Origin: Streptomyces sp. CB02414
Lineage (GTDB): Bacteria; Actinomycetota; Actinomycetes; Streptomycetales; Streptomycetaceae
DNA: 64,000 bases
NCBI RefSeq assembly: GCF_001905385.1
Contig: NZ_LIPF01000002.1
Span: 682,001 to 746,000 of the forward strand
Direction: 5' to 3'
The notes under the pieces were generated by a model. It saw only the letters and a list, made by a program, of their open reading frames with translations, searched no databases and had not been told where the DNA came from. Below are positions 44,612 through 55,300 of this stretch, piece by piece. Numbering within the stretch: the first letter of the stretch is position 1; each line of letters starts with the position of its first letter. A program made the translations under genes and the position numbers.

Positions 44612-44642
44612 GTCGCGTCGGCGTACGGCCGACGGGGGTGGG

Positions 44643-45773
44643 TCAGGTGCGGGTGACCGTGCCGCACTCCTCCCCCTGCGTCTCTCTCATCTCCCCGCTG
44701 CGGTCGTACGGGTCGACGGACGGACCCGTCGCCCGCGTCCGGTCCTCGGGGAAGACGGGGTGCAGGTAGCCGTCGAACACCTCGCACGCGGTGTTGAACG
44801 TGTTGACCTTGTACTCCTCGATCGCGAGCTTGCCCGGCGTGGCGTACCAGCGGTCCGGGTCCAGCAGCAGCGTCGTGATCTCGCGGCGCACGATGGTGCG
44901 CTCGACGTGGTCGCCCCCGTCCGACCTCACCAGCGGGTACACGAAGGTGTAGTCGGCGTGCACCTTTATCTCGCCCGGCTTTCCCCCGGCCAGCGTCATG
45001 CGGCCGCGCACCTTGACCACGTCGCCCGCGAGCCGCACCTCGTCCGGATCGAACCGGCTGAACAGCCCCACGGGGTCGTACTCGCGCGACGGCTCGCGCA
45101 GCCCCCGCCGCTGGTCCGGCAGCAGGTCCTTCTGCGCCTCGGGGTCGAGCAGGTCCAGCGCCTTGTCGGGCCGTCCGCCCGCGATCACGTCCGGGTCGAG
45201 GTTGGCGGCGACCAGGAACTCCTTGGTGCGCCGCAGGGCCAGCTCCGCGTCGGCCTTGCTCATTCCGGCCACCGCCCTGGCCTCCGGCAGTTCGATGGCG
45301 TCGGCGCCGTCGGCCCAGCGCAGGGCGGGCGAGCCGCGGAACGGGTGCTCGCGCGTGGCCTGTTGCGACCCGGCGGGGTCCCCGGGCGCGCCGGTGGGCC
45401 GCGCCGTCTCGGCGGGCAGCGGCGCCGGAGAGGCGGCGGCCTCCGCCTCTCCGCCGGGGAGATGGTCCGTGACCAGCGAGGGCCTCAGGGCGATCACCGC
45501 GACCGCCGACAACGCCACCACGCCGACGACCGCGCCCCACCGGCGCCGACGGCCGCCGCCCTTCGGGCCGCCTTGCGGGGCACGCCAGGGCGCCGGCTCG
45601 TCCTGCTCACGCAGCCGCGCCGCCACCATCCGCGCCCGCGCCGACGGCTCCTTTGGCGCTGCGGCGCCACCGCCTTCGGCGGCGTCCCGCAGGAACGACT
45701 CCACCTGCTCGTCTGACAGGAAGGGCGGCTCGTCGGACGGGCCGGGACGTTCGGAGGACGGGACATCAGCCAT
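44643..45773 (-). CDS. single-pass membrane protein of unknown function
   Basis: A 376-residue protein. Residues 1-75 are cytoplasmic and acidic at first (FLSDEQVESFLRDAAEGG), then basic just before a single membrane helix at about 80-97 (WGAVVGVVALSAVAVIAL). The extracellular part contains a conserved-looking domain (ELPEARAVAGMSKADAELALRRTKEFLVAANLDPDVI, EVRLAGDVVKVRGRMTL, VHADYTFVYPLVR). No catalytic motif is seen. The layout recalls membrane-anchored regulators or T7SS-associated proteins. It lies 58 bp after the SUKH gene and could be in the same transcript. Confidence 0.75.
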   Translation of the reverse strand: MADVPSSERPGPSDEPPFLSDEQVESFLRDAAEGGGAAAPKEPSARARMVAARLREQDEPAPWRAPQGGPKGGGRRRRWGAVVGVVALSAVAVIALRPSLVTDHLPGGEAEAAASPAPLPAETARPTGAPGDPAGSQQATREHPFRGSPALRWADGADAIELPEARAVAGMSKADAELALRRTKEFLVAANLDPDVIAGGRPDKALDLLDPEAQKDLLPDQRRGLREPSREYDPVGLFSRFDPDEVRLAGDVVKVRGRMTLAGGKPGEIKVHADYTFVYPLVRSDGGDHVERTIVRREITTLLLDPDRWYATPGKLAIEEYKVNTFNTACEVFDGYLHPVFPEDRTRATGPSVDPYDRSGEMRETQGEECGTVTRT

Positions 45774-45831
45774 GTACTACCTCACATCGAAACGTGTGCC
45801 GATGCCGATCGGACGAGAGTCGACGAGAGTC

Positions 45832-46368
45832 TCAGAGCGGGTACGGGGTGTAGAACGGCGGCGTGCGACCGGTCGCCCCGAATCCTGCGAAGCCCTCGAA
45901 CGACTCGTCCGCCAGCAGCCGGTGGACGAACTCACTCATGGACATGTCGTAGCCGCGCGCGTGCTGGGCGTCGTCACGGGCCAGCACCGTCCAGGCGTCC
46001 GGCGACAGGGAGTCGTCCGCGAGCCAGAAGAACTCGTCGCCCCGTGCACTCGCCCCCCACTGGAGCAGCCCGGAACCCGCCCCCGGCTGGTACAGCCCCT
46101 GCGGCAGGTAGTACTCGGCCCCCGCCTCGTCCTCTGCGGCGATCTGCCGGTTCTCCTCGTGGATGTCGGCCACCTGCGAGTCCGTGCCGCCCCCGGAGGA
46201 GTAGACGGTGAGGTACTCCTGGAATTCTCCCCGGCCGAACGTCTCGCAGAACGCTTTGTAGTCGGCGGGCAGCTCGGTGCCGACGCGCCTCTCGATCACG
46301 GGCCAGTCGACGCTCACGCCGCGGTGATCGCGGCCGACCGCATCCGCCAGCCGGTTGACCCAATCCAT
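45832..46368 (-). CDS. SUKH-family immunity protein for the WapA-like toxin
   Basis: A 178-residue SUKH protein: WPVIERRVGTELPADYKAFCETFGRGEF, LLQWGASARGDEFFWL, and a C-terminal GYDMSMSEFVHRLLADES. It starts 20 bp after the toxin stop, and GGGGAG lies about 7 nt before ATG 46368. The longer frame to 46392 overlaps the toxin end. Position makes it the likely inhibitor of the endonuclease tip. Confidence 0.88.
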   Translation of the reverse strand: MDWVNRLADAVGRDHRGVSVDWPVIERRVGTELPADYKAFCETFGRGEFQEYLTVYSSGGGTDSQVADIHEENRQIAAEDEAGAEYYLPQGLYQPGAGSGLLQWGASARGDEFFWLADDSLSPDAWTVLARDDAQHARGYDMSMSEFVHRLLADESFEGFAGFGATGRTPPFYTPYPL

Positions 46369-46388
46369 TCGGCTGCTCCCCACTGTTG

Positions 46389-49300
46389 TCACGGCACGTT
46401 GTCGATCCGGGCGCTGCCGGCGCCCTTGAGATTACCGGCCCACTTCAGCGTCAGATAATCAGGCGCCTTGTTGTCCCCCGAATAGTGCGCGGTCACCTGG
46501 TAGAAGATGGTCTCCCCGGTCTGGACCCGCTTCTCGAGCGCGCTCTCGTACTTGCTCATCCTGGGTGTGTTGGCCCTGGCGTGGAGCGGGACCAGGTTGC
46601 GCAGGTCGTTGCCGTCGCCGCCCAGCTGCCGTGCCAGCAGGTGGCCGCGGTGCAGGCCGGCACTTCCCCGGTAGCCCTGGGGGATGTGGTTGTAGTCCAC
46701 CGGGTACTGGGTCGGCGAGCCGATGATCCGTGTGTCCTTGCTGTCGAGGACCCACTCGGACTCCACACCGAGGTGGCCGTCCACCTTCTCGGTGGACACA
46801 TAGTTGTAGTCGCCCTTGTTCAGACAGGCGACGACCCCCTGGGCGCGCCCCAGGCTGTCCAGCGGCAGGTAGTGCACCGCCGTGTTGCCCTTGCGGCAGT
46901 TCTCCCGCCGGACCGGGGAATCCGTCGCGGTGTCGAACTCGTAGTCGCTGCTCGGCGTGAGCCAGCGCGACTTGTCGTACTCGGCGGCGAAGCCGGGGGT
47001 GGTCGCCTCGTAGGGCGTGGGCGGAACGAGGTCCTTGACCGACGTGGTGAACGAGTCGTCGACGAACTTCTCGTGCTCCGGGTCCACCTCGGCCTTGCTC
47101 GGCGGCTTGGGCGCCTCCTTTCTCAGCGCATCGGCGATCATGTCCGCCCACGGGGGCGGGGGCGGGGGCGGCGGTGGCCCGGCGTCCACGCAGCCGTAGA
47201 CACACGGACCGAGCCCGCCGCCGGGGCCGTATCCACCGCCGCCACCACCGCCGGAGCCGAGGTAACCGATGCGGTAGCCGCCGCCCGGACTGACCTGGGA
47301 GCCGCGGTACGGGCCCGTGGAGTAATTGTTGTACGGCCGGATCGGGGCGAAGTGGGTCCTGGGCTTGTTCGTCAGGCTCCGGTACAGGTCGTACGCGTCC
47401 CAGGCCCAGCCGATCGGTCCGAGGGCCCGCTTGCCGGCGAACCTGAGTACCTTGCCGGGGTGCCGAGCGATCCAGCGGACGCCGGACTTGGCTGCCCGGC
47501 CCGCGGAGTTGGCGTAGCGCTCGGCCTCGTCGATGCCCTTGCTGATCCAGTCCGTGTCGACGCACACGCCCAGGAAGCAGGTGTCGTGCCCGCTGGGATC
47601 GGTGTTCAGCAGCGGACTGCCGCCGGCGTAGGTGTACCGGTTGGCGTTGACGGACGGGGCGGGGCTCAGCGTCCAGGAGTCCCGGGAGGAGAAGCCGCCG
47701 GCCGCCGGGTCGTACCAGCGGGCGTGCATGTTGACCTGCCCGGTGCCCGGGTCGGTGTACTCGCCCTGGTAGCCCAGCGGGCCCGTGCTGCCCGCGGAAC
47801 CCGTCACCTCGCCGAAGGGCGAGTAGCCCTTCGACCCGGCCACCGTGCCGGTCGCGGCGGTGAAGGCACCGACGATGTCGCCGTGCAGGTTGGACAGCAG
47901 GGCCGCCGCGTTCGTGCCGTCCGGGTGCGCCGTGGACAGGGCCTCGCCGGACGGGTCGCGGAAGACCGGTCCTGCGGCCGTGGCCACGGGGTCGTTGGAC
48001 TGGTCGGCGTACGTCAGCGACGCGTCGCCCTGTCGTACCAGGCGGCCCAGCGCGTCGTACCGGTACGCCGTGCCGTCCGCCGACACCATCCGGCCCAGCG
48101 CGTCGAACTGCGCCGAGTGAGTGCCACTCGCGTCGCTGCTGCCGGTGCGGGAGCCGCGCGCCGCATACGTGTACGTGACATCTCCGGCCGCCAGCAGGCG
48201 GTTGCGCGCGTCGTACGTCGCCGTCACGCCGCCCGCGCCGGTGCGGTTGCCCGCCGCGTCCCACGTGTACGCCGTCTCGGTGCCGTCGGCGGCGGTCCAG
48301 CCGGTCAGGCGGCCCGCCCAGTCGTAGCCGTAGGACTGGGAGCCCGCGCCCACCGTGCCGGTGGTGGTCTCACCGGTGAGGCGCGAGGCCGCGTCGTAGT
48401 CGTAGGCGGCGGACGCCGTCGTCGTACCGCCCGGCGCCTTCAGGGTGTCGGAGGTGACGCGGTCCAACGGGTCGTAGGTGTACACACGCGTCGCGCCCGT
48501 GCCGCCGTAGGCCACCGACGTCAGGCGCGAGGCCGTGTCGTAGTTGTACGTCCGGGTCGTCTTCGTCAGCGGGTCGGAGACCGTCCCCAGGCGGCCTGCC
48601 GCGTCGTAGCCGAAGGTGCCGTCGCCCGCCGCGTCCGTGCGGCCGGTCAGGCGGCTCTCCTCGTCGTAGGTGAAGGTGGCCGTGCCGGACGGGCCGTCGG
48701 CGGAGAGCAGGTTGCCGCGGTCGTCGTAGGTGTAGGTGTTCGTGCCGCCGGGCGCGCTCGCCGAGATGAGGTTGCCCGTGGCGTCGTAGCCGTAGGTGTC
48801 CGGGCTCGTCGCCGCCTCGGCGCCCGAACCGGTGGACCGGGTGACGCGGCCCAGCGCGTCGAAGGTCCGCTCGACCGTCACACCGCCCGGCTGGAGCTCC
48901 TTCACCGGCAGCCCGACCGCGTCGTACACGGTCGTCCAGGTGCGGTCCGCCGCGTCCGGGTGGGCCTCGGTGGCGGGTTCCAGCACCGACTCCAGTCTGT
49001 TCCGGCTGGTGAAGCCGTACCAGGTGGTGTTGTTCCTGCCGTCCGTGAGGCGGGTGCGGTTGCCCGCCGCGTCGTAGCCGTACGTCGTGGTGATCGACGT
49101 GTCGGCGTCGACCGGCTCGACCAGCTCGGTCAGGCGGCCCGCGGCGTCGAACGTCTGGTGGACCGTGTGGCCGAGGGCGTCGGTGACGGCGACGGGGTTG
49201 CCGGCCGCGTCGTAGGCGGAGGTCGTGGTGCGCAGGACCGTGCCCGCGCCGTCCTCGTCGCGGACCTGCGTCACGCGGCCCGCCGGGTCGTACGTGGTGC

Positions 49301-52300
49301 TCGTGGTGCGTCCCTGCGGGGTCGTCGCGGAGGTGGGCAGGCCGGTGGGGCCGTAGCCGTACGCCGTGACGCCGCCCGCGGTGTCCGTGATGGTGAGCGG
49401 GTCGCCCGCCGCGTTGTAGGTGCCGGTGGTGGTCAGGCCGGTCGGGCTCTTCGTCGAGCGCAGGTTGCCCGCGTCGTCGTAGGTGTACGTCGTGGTGAAC
49501 GCGCCTGGCGCCGGGCGGCGTTCGAGCACCGTCGAGGTGATCTGCCGGCCGAGGTCGTCGTAGGTGGCCTCGGTGCGGACGCCGGTCGGGCCGGTGGCGG
49601 ACAGCTGCTCGCCCAGCAGGTCGTAGGTGAACGTCGACACCGGGGCGGGGGCGCCCTCCTCGGGGGCGGGCAGCGTCACCCGGGCGAGGTTGCCGAGCTG
49701 GTCGTAGGCATAGGACGTGACCCGGCCCAGGGGGTCGGTCTCGCTCACCAGGTTGCCCGCCGCGTCGTACGCGCGGGTCGCCGTGCCGGGCAGCGCGGAC
49801 GTGGCCCGGGCCGGGGTGTAGTCGGGCAGGGTCGTGCTCGTGGCGCGGCCCGCGCGGTCGTACGCGGTGTGGGTGACGTGGCCGTTCGGGTCGCGGACGT
49901 CGGTGGTCTCGCCGAAGGCGTTGTAGCCGACGGTGGTGGCCGGGCGGACCGTCACCGCCTCGGTCTGCCGGGTCTCGGCGGTGACCGGGGCCTCGCGGGT
50001 GAGGACCGGGCGGCCGAGCACGTCGTAGGCGTGCTCGGTGGTGAACGCGGCGGGGTCGGCGCCGGTGGCGTTGCCGCGCGGGCCGGTGGTGGCGACCACC
50101 AGGCCGCGGTCGTCGACCTCGTAGGTGGTGACCAGGTCGGCGGTGCCGTTCTCCACGGTCTGCCGGGTCAGGTCGCCCGTGGTGTCGCGGTCGTAGGTGA
50201 CCTTCTCGGTGCGGGCGCCGCCCGCGCCCGTGCGGGTGACGGTCCGGACGGCGCCGCCGGCGTCGTAGGTGTAGGCGGTGCGCCGCGCCAGGCCGCCCGG
50301 GTCGAGGACCTCGGCGGTGACGCGTCCGGCGGCGTCCACCTCGTAGGCGGTGGTGACCGCGCCGTCGCCGGTGGTCTCGCGGACCAGGTGGCCGGCGGCG
50401 TCGTAGGAGCGGTCGCTGAGGACCAGGTCGCGGGTGGTGCCGTCCGGGTCGTGGAAACCGGTGAGGATCTCCTGGGCGGGCAGGCCGTCGTCGTAGTAGG
50501 TGTGGCGGGTGGTGCGGCCCATCGCGTCGGTGTGCTCGGCCAGACGGCCGGCCTGGTCGTACGCGTAGGAGTCGAGCACCACGTCGCGGGGATCGGAGGG
50601 ATCGCCGGGGTCGCCGGTGAAGTCGGTCAGCGTGACCGTGGCGAGGGAGCCCAGCGCCGTGTAGGTGTACCGGAAGGTCCGGTCGCCCGGCAGGGTGCGG
50701 CTGGTCTGCCGCCCCTGGATGTCGTAGGTGTAGGTCTCCTCCGCCCCCTCGGGGCCCGTGAGGACGGCGAGTCTGCCGTGCGTGTCGTAGGCGCGCTTCG
50801 TGGTGCGGGCGGTGTCGCCGCCGAGGAGGTCGGCGACGGACTCCGTCAGGACGCGGCCGTCGTCGTCGTAGGTGTAGGTGGTGCGGGCGCGGTGCTCGGT
50901 GCCGGTGACCCGGTTCGTGGTGACCGGGCCGGTGACCGTCAGCGGGCGGGACTCGCCGTCGTACGTGGTGGTCGTGGTGACGCCGTCCGGGTGCGCGTCG
51001 GAGACCGCCTTGGCGCCGGTCTCGCGGCCGAGGGCGTCGTAGGTGTACTCGGTGACGGCGCCGCGGGGGTCGGTAACCTTCGCCAGGTCGCCGGCCGCCG
51101 TGTACTGGCGCCGGGTGACCGCGCCCCGGGCGTCGGTGCTGGTGGCGAGCAGACCCGCCGGGACGGTGCCGCCGCCGACGGCGGTCTCGGTGCCATCGGT
51201 GAAGGTGAACGACTCAGTGCCGGCCGGGGTGGTGGTGGAGGTCCGGTCGCCGTGGGCGTCGTAGGCGTGGGTCGTCTTGTAGGTGTCGTCCGTCGCGCTC
51301 GCCGAGCGGGCGTCGCGGACGGCGGTGAGCTGGTCGTTGCGGGGGTCGAGCGGGTCGTCGGCGTTCAGGAAGTAGCTGTTGTACGAGGTGTGGCAGGTGC
51401 CGTCGTCACCGGTCTCGCGGCAGGTCGTCTGCGAGATCCGGTTGCCGCGTTCGTCGTTGCCGAACCGGGTTACCGAGCCGTCGGGGCCGGTGGTGGCCGC
51501 GAGGAAGCCGCCGGTGTCGTAGGCGAAGCGCGCGGTGTGGCCGAGCGCGTCCGTCTGGGCGATCAGGCGGTTGCCCTGCAGCGGGTCGTAGGTGTAGCCG
51601 GACTTCCCTTCGCCGGGGCCGGTGACGGTGACGGTGAGGGTGGTGGTCCCGGCGACGGCCGGCTGGTCGTCGGTGGCGGGGGCGCCCTCGGTGCCGGTGA
51701 CGGCGAGGTCGGAGAGCCGGTAGGTGCCGCCGTGGGCGTCCGTGTACGAGGACACCCGGTCGTGGACCGTGTCGTAGGCGACTTCGGCGTGCACCCGGCC
51801 GTCGGGCCGGGTGACCTTGGTGAGCTGCTGGGCGACGTCGGCGGCGGCGTGGTGCTCGGCGACGGTGCGGGCGCCCAGGGGGCGGGAGTAGACCGCGGCC
51901 TCGTCGATGTCGCCCGTGAAGTGGCCGACGGTGCCGGTGGTGGCGGGCCAGTTCTTCCAGTAGCCGGCGCCGAGGTAGACGAAGCGCTGGTCGTACTGGG
52001 TGATCTCGCCGCTGAGGCTGGCGGTCTTCTTGCCGTCGAGGTAGAGGGTCTGGGTGTTGCCGGCCGCGGTGAGCGCCGCGTGGTGCCAGGCGCCGTCGTT
52101 GACGGGGGCGGCGGAGGTCAGGGGCGCGGAGGTGCCGTTCCAGAACTCGCCGCGCAGCTTGCCGTCCGTGCCGACGTAAAGCGCAGGGGTGTACTTGCCG
52201 GTGGTGGCTTCTTCCAGGGTGTGGTCCTGGTAGCTGAGGAGGACACCGCTGCCGGTGGTGCGGAACCACAACTCGGCGGTCAGGTACGGGGTGTCGGAGA

Positions 52301-55300
52301 CCACCTGGTCCGGCAGTTGCACGTAGGACGTGCTGCCGTTGAAGGCGGCCGACGTGTCGGGGCTGCCCGCGAGCGCGCCGGCGCCGCCGAGCGTGACGTC
52401 GCGGTAGGTGGCGGCGTGCTCGTCGCGGTCGAGCGGCAGGTCGCTGGCCGCGTCGGTGGCGCCGTCCTTCTCGTCGAGGCGCCAGTAGGAGAACGGCCCG
52501 GCGTCGTGGACGACGGTGCGGTGGTGGGAACCGTCGCCGTAGCCGTAGGTGGTGCAGGCGCCGAGGGTGTCCTCGGGGCCGCAGACCAGCGTGAGCCGGT
52601 CGCCGTCGTACGTGTACTCCCAGGTCAGCGGGTCGGCGCCGGGGGTGGGCGGGTCGGTGCTGACGGTGGCGACGTGGCCGCCGGCCCAGGTCAGGTGCAG
52701 GGCTCGGCCGCCCGTGGCGGTGACGGTGGTGAGGTCGTCATTCGCGTCGTAGGTGAGGGACTGGGCGCGGCCCCGGTAGTCGGTGACCCCGGTGAGCCGG
52801 CCGCCGGCGTCGAAGACGTAGTCGGTCTGCTCCTTATCGGTGAGCCGCCAGCCGCCGCCGGTGGTGGCGGTGAGGGTGGAGAAGCTGCCGTACGGGGGCG
52901 CGTAGGTGCCGTCGGGATTCTTGCCGAAGCGGACCTGCCGGCCGGTGGGCAAGGTGGCGACCACGTTGCCGGTGCCGTCGTCGTCCGGCTCGATCCGCAT
53001 GTCGTAGCGGGTGGACCAGCCGGCACCGAAGGCGTTGTCGGCGCGCGGGTCACGGCTGTTGTAGGTGCGGGTGACGGTCAGGCCGGGGCCGACCGTGGCG
53101 ACGGTGGCGTCGGTGTCGGTCGTGGTGTAGTTGCCGATGCCGGGGTCGATCTCCCGGCCCGAGCCGCCGGGTCCCTGGCCGCCCAGGTGCGAGGTGACGG
53201 CGGGCTGCTCGACGGCGGTGGTGAAGGTGTAGAAGGGGCTGAGCGGGGTCGACAGGCCGTTCTCCCGTGCCTTGACCCGCCACAGGTACTGCTTGCCCCA
53301 GGTCAGCTTCCCGGCCGGGACGTTCCAGGTGCGCTTCCCGGTCCAGCCGGAGTTGACGCAGTCGGTGGGGGCCTTCTCAGTGCCGGCGCAGACCTCGAAC
53401 CAGTGCTCGATGCCGGCCCCGGATGGGTAGTGGTCGACGCTCTCCGAGCCGGTGAACAGCGCGGGGGTGAGGCTGCCGACCTGACCGCCCGGGGTCGGGT
53501 ACACGTTCGTGATGCGCGGGCCGACGTCCTGGGAGGTGACGGTCACCGTGGTCACGGGCACGCTCTCGCTGGAGAACCACTTCTGGTCCCGCAGCCGCTG
53601 CATATCGAAGTTGACCTTGTACTTGCCCGGCGGCAGCGGGGGTATCCGCGCGCTCAGCGTGGTGTCGTCGCCCGGAGTGAGGCGCTCGTTGAGGCGGGTG
53701 AACGCCGCCTGTCCCATCAGCGCGCCGGTGCTGTAGTTGCGCACGCGGGTGCCGAGGCGGACCTCGTTCCAGCCGAGCGGCTCCCAGGTGAAGTCGCCGA
53801 GATTTTTGACCTTGACGCTGACCTCGCCGCTCTGGCCGCCGGTCAGCGGGGCGGTCTGGGAGCCGACGGTGTACTGCGCTCCCCACGGGCTGTGGGTCAC
53901 GGACAGGTACGGCTTGTTGGAGGAGTTGGCGCTGCCGAACCGCTTCCAGGGGCCGCTGGTGTCGAAGTCGGCCCACAGGGCGAGGCCCTGGTTGGCAATC
54001 GAGCCGTTGACCCAGCCCTCGATGAGGTCGGTGCCCTTCTTGCCGAGGTCGAGGACGCGCCACTTGGAGCCGCCGCAGTTCTCGCCGTAGGCGAAGGAGT
54101 CGGAGGCGATCAGGTGATTGAAGCTGGGCGGGCGGTTGTCCCAGGTGACCGTGGTGGAGCTCCACGAGCCGGTCACCCGGTGGACGGTCATCTTCTGGGC
54201 GCTGCAGCTGGAGGACCAGACGTTGTACAGGCCGAGGTCGGCGTCGAGGATGTACCGGTTCTTGAGCCTGCTGGTGACGTTGTCGAACTTGAGGTAGCTG
54301 ATGGCGCGGCTGGTGCCGGCGTCGTAGCTGCCGACCTTGAGCTCGTCGTCGCCGGCGAAGTTGCTGTCCGGCCAGGAGTTCTGGACGAAGGAGTCGCCGT
54401 TGTCGTCGATGTCTTCGACGCTGGGGTCGACCTGGACGGGGTAGACGCGGTCCGGGGAATCCAGCCAGGCCTCGTCCAGCAGAACCTTCAGCGACCAGTG
54501 CCCGTCGCTCTCCACGAGCCGGTAGTCGACGTCGCCGGACAGGGCCGGGCCGCCGGTCTGCGCGTCGTGGCCCGAGTCCTCCATCCATCCCTTGGGGACG
54601 ACGGCCTGGACCTGGCCGGCCGTGTCCTTCAGCAGCACGGCTCCATGGGCGTCGAGCGACGGGGTGAGGCCGTCGAGGTGCAGCGGGAACGTCCACTCGG
54701 CGGGCGCGTCGGGCGAGTTGAGGACGATCGTCTCCTTGACCGCACCGTGCTCGGCCTCCAGGACGAGGTCGGAGTCCGGGCGGACGTCCGCGTAGTGCGC
54801 GCTGTCGTCGCGTACGTCGGCCTCGGCACCGGACGCGCCCGACAGGCCGAAGCCGACCTCGTGCCGTCCCTCGTCCACGCGCAGCGTGGCCAGTTGGGGG
54901 TCGTCGCCCCGTCGCGCCAGGGTGAGCCCGGTGTCGTCGGCGGCGGCGGCGAGTCGGTCGCTGCCGGCCTTCGCCCTCTCCGGGGCGCCCTTGGCGTCGG
55001 CCGCCGGGACGAGGGAGGTGTCGATCGGCTGCCAGGTGCCGTCCGCGTCCTGGAAGTGCACCTGCTCGGTGTAGACGCGGGTGGTGCGGGTGCCGTCGGT
55101 GTTGCGGAACTCCTTGGAGTTGACGGTGCGTTCGCCGGGCAGCTCGACGCCGGCGGCGGGGTCGTAACCGGTGGGTGCCTGCGGGTCCGCGTCCGTGGTG
55201 CGGGGGGCCAGGGCGGGCGTGCTGATCTTCGGCTCGACGGGGGTGAACGCGGCGCCCGGGTCGTGCAGGGCCAGCGCGTCCTCGTCCACCGCCAGGTCGG

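Noticed and set aside
47200-51900. Possible tandem DNA repeat region
   Set aside because: Same explanation: RHS codons of the WapA-like protein, diverged at DNA level.
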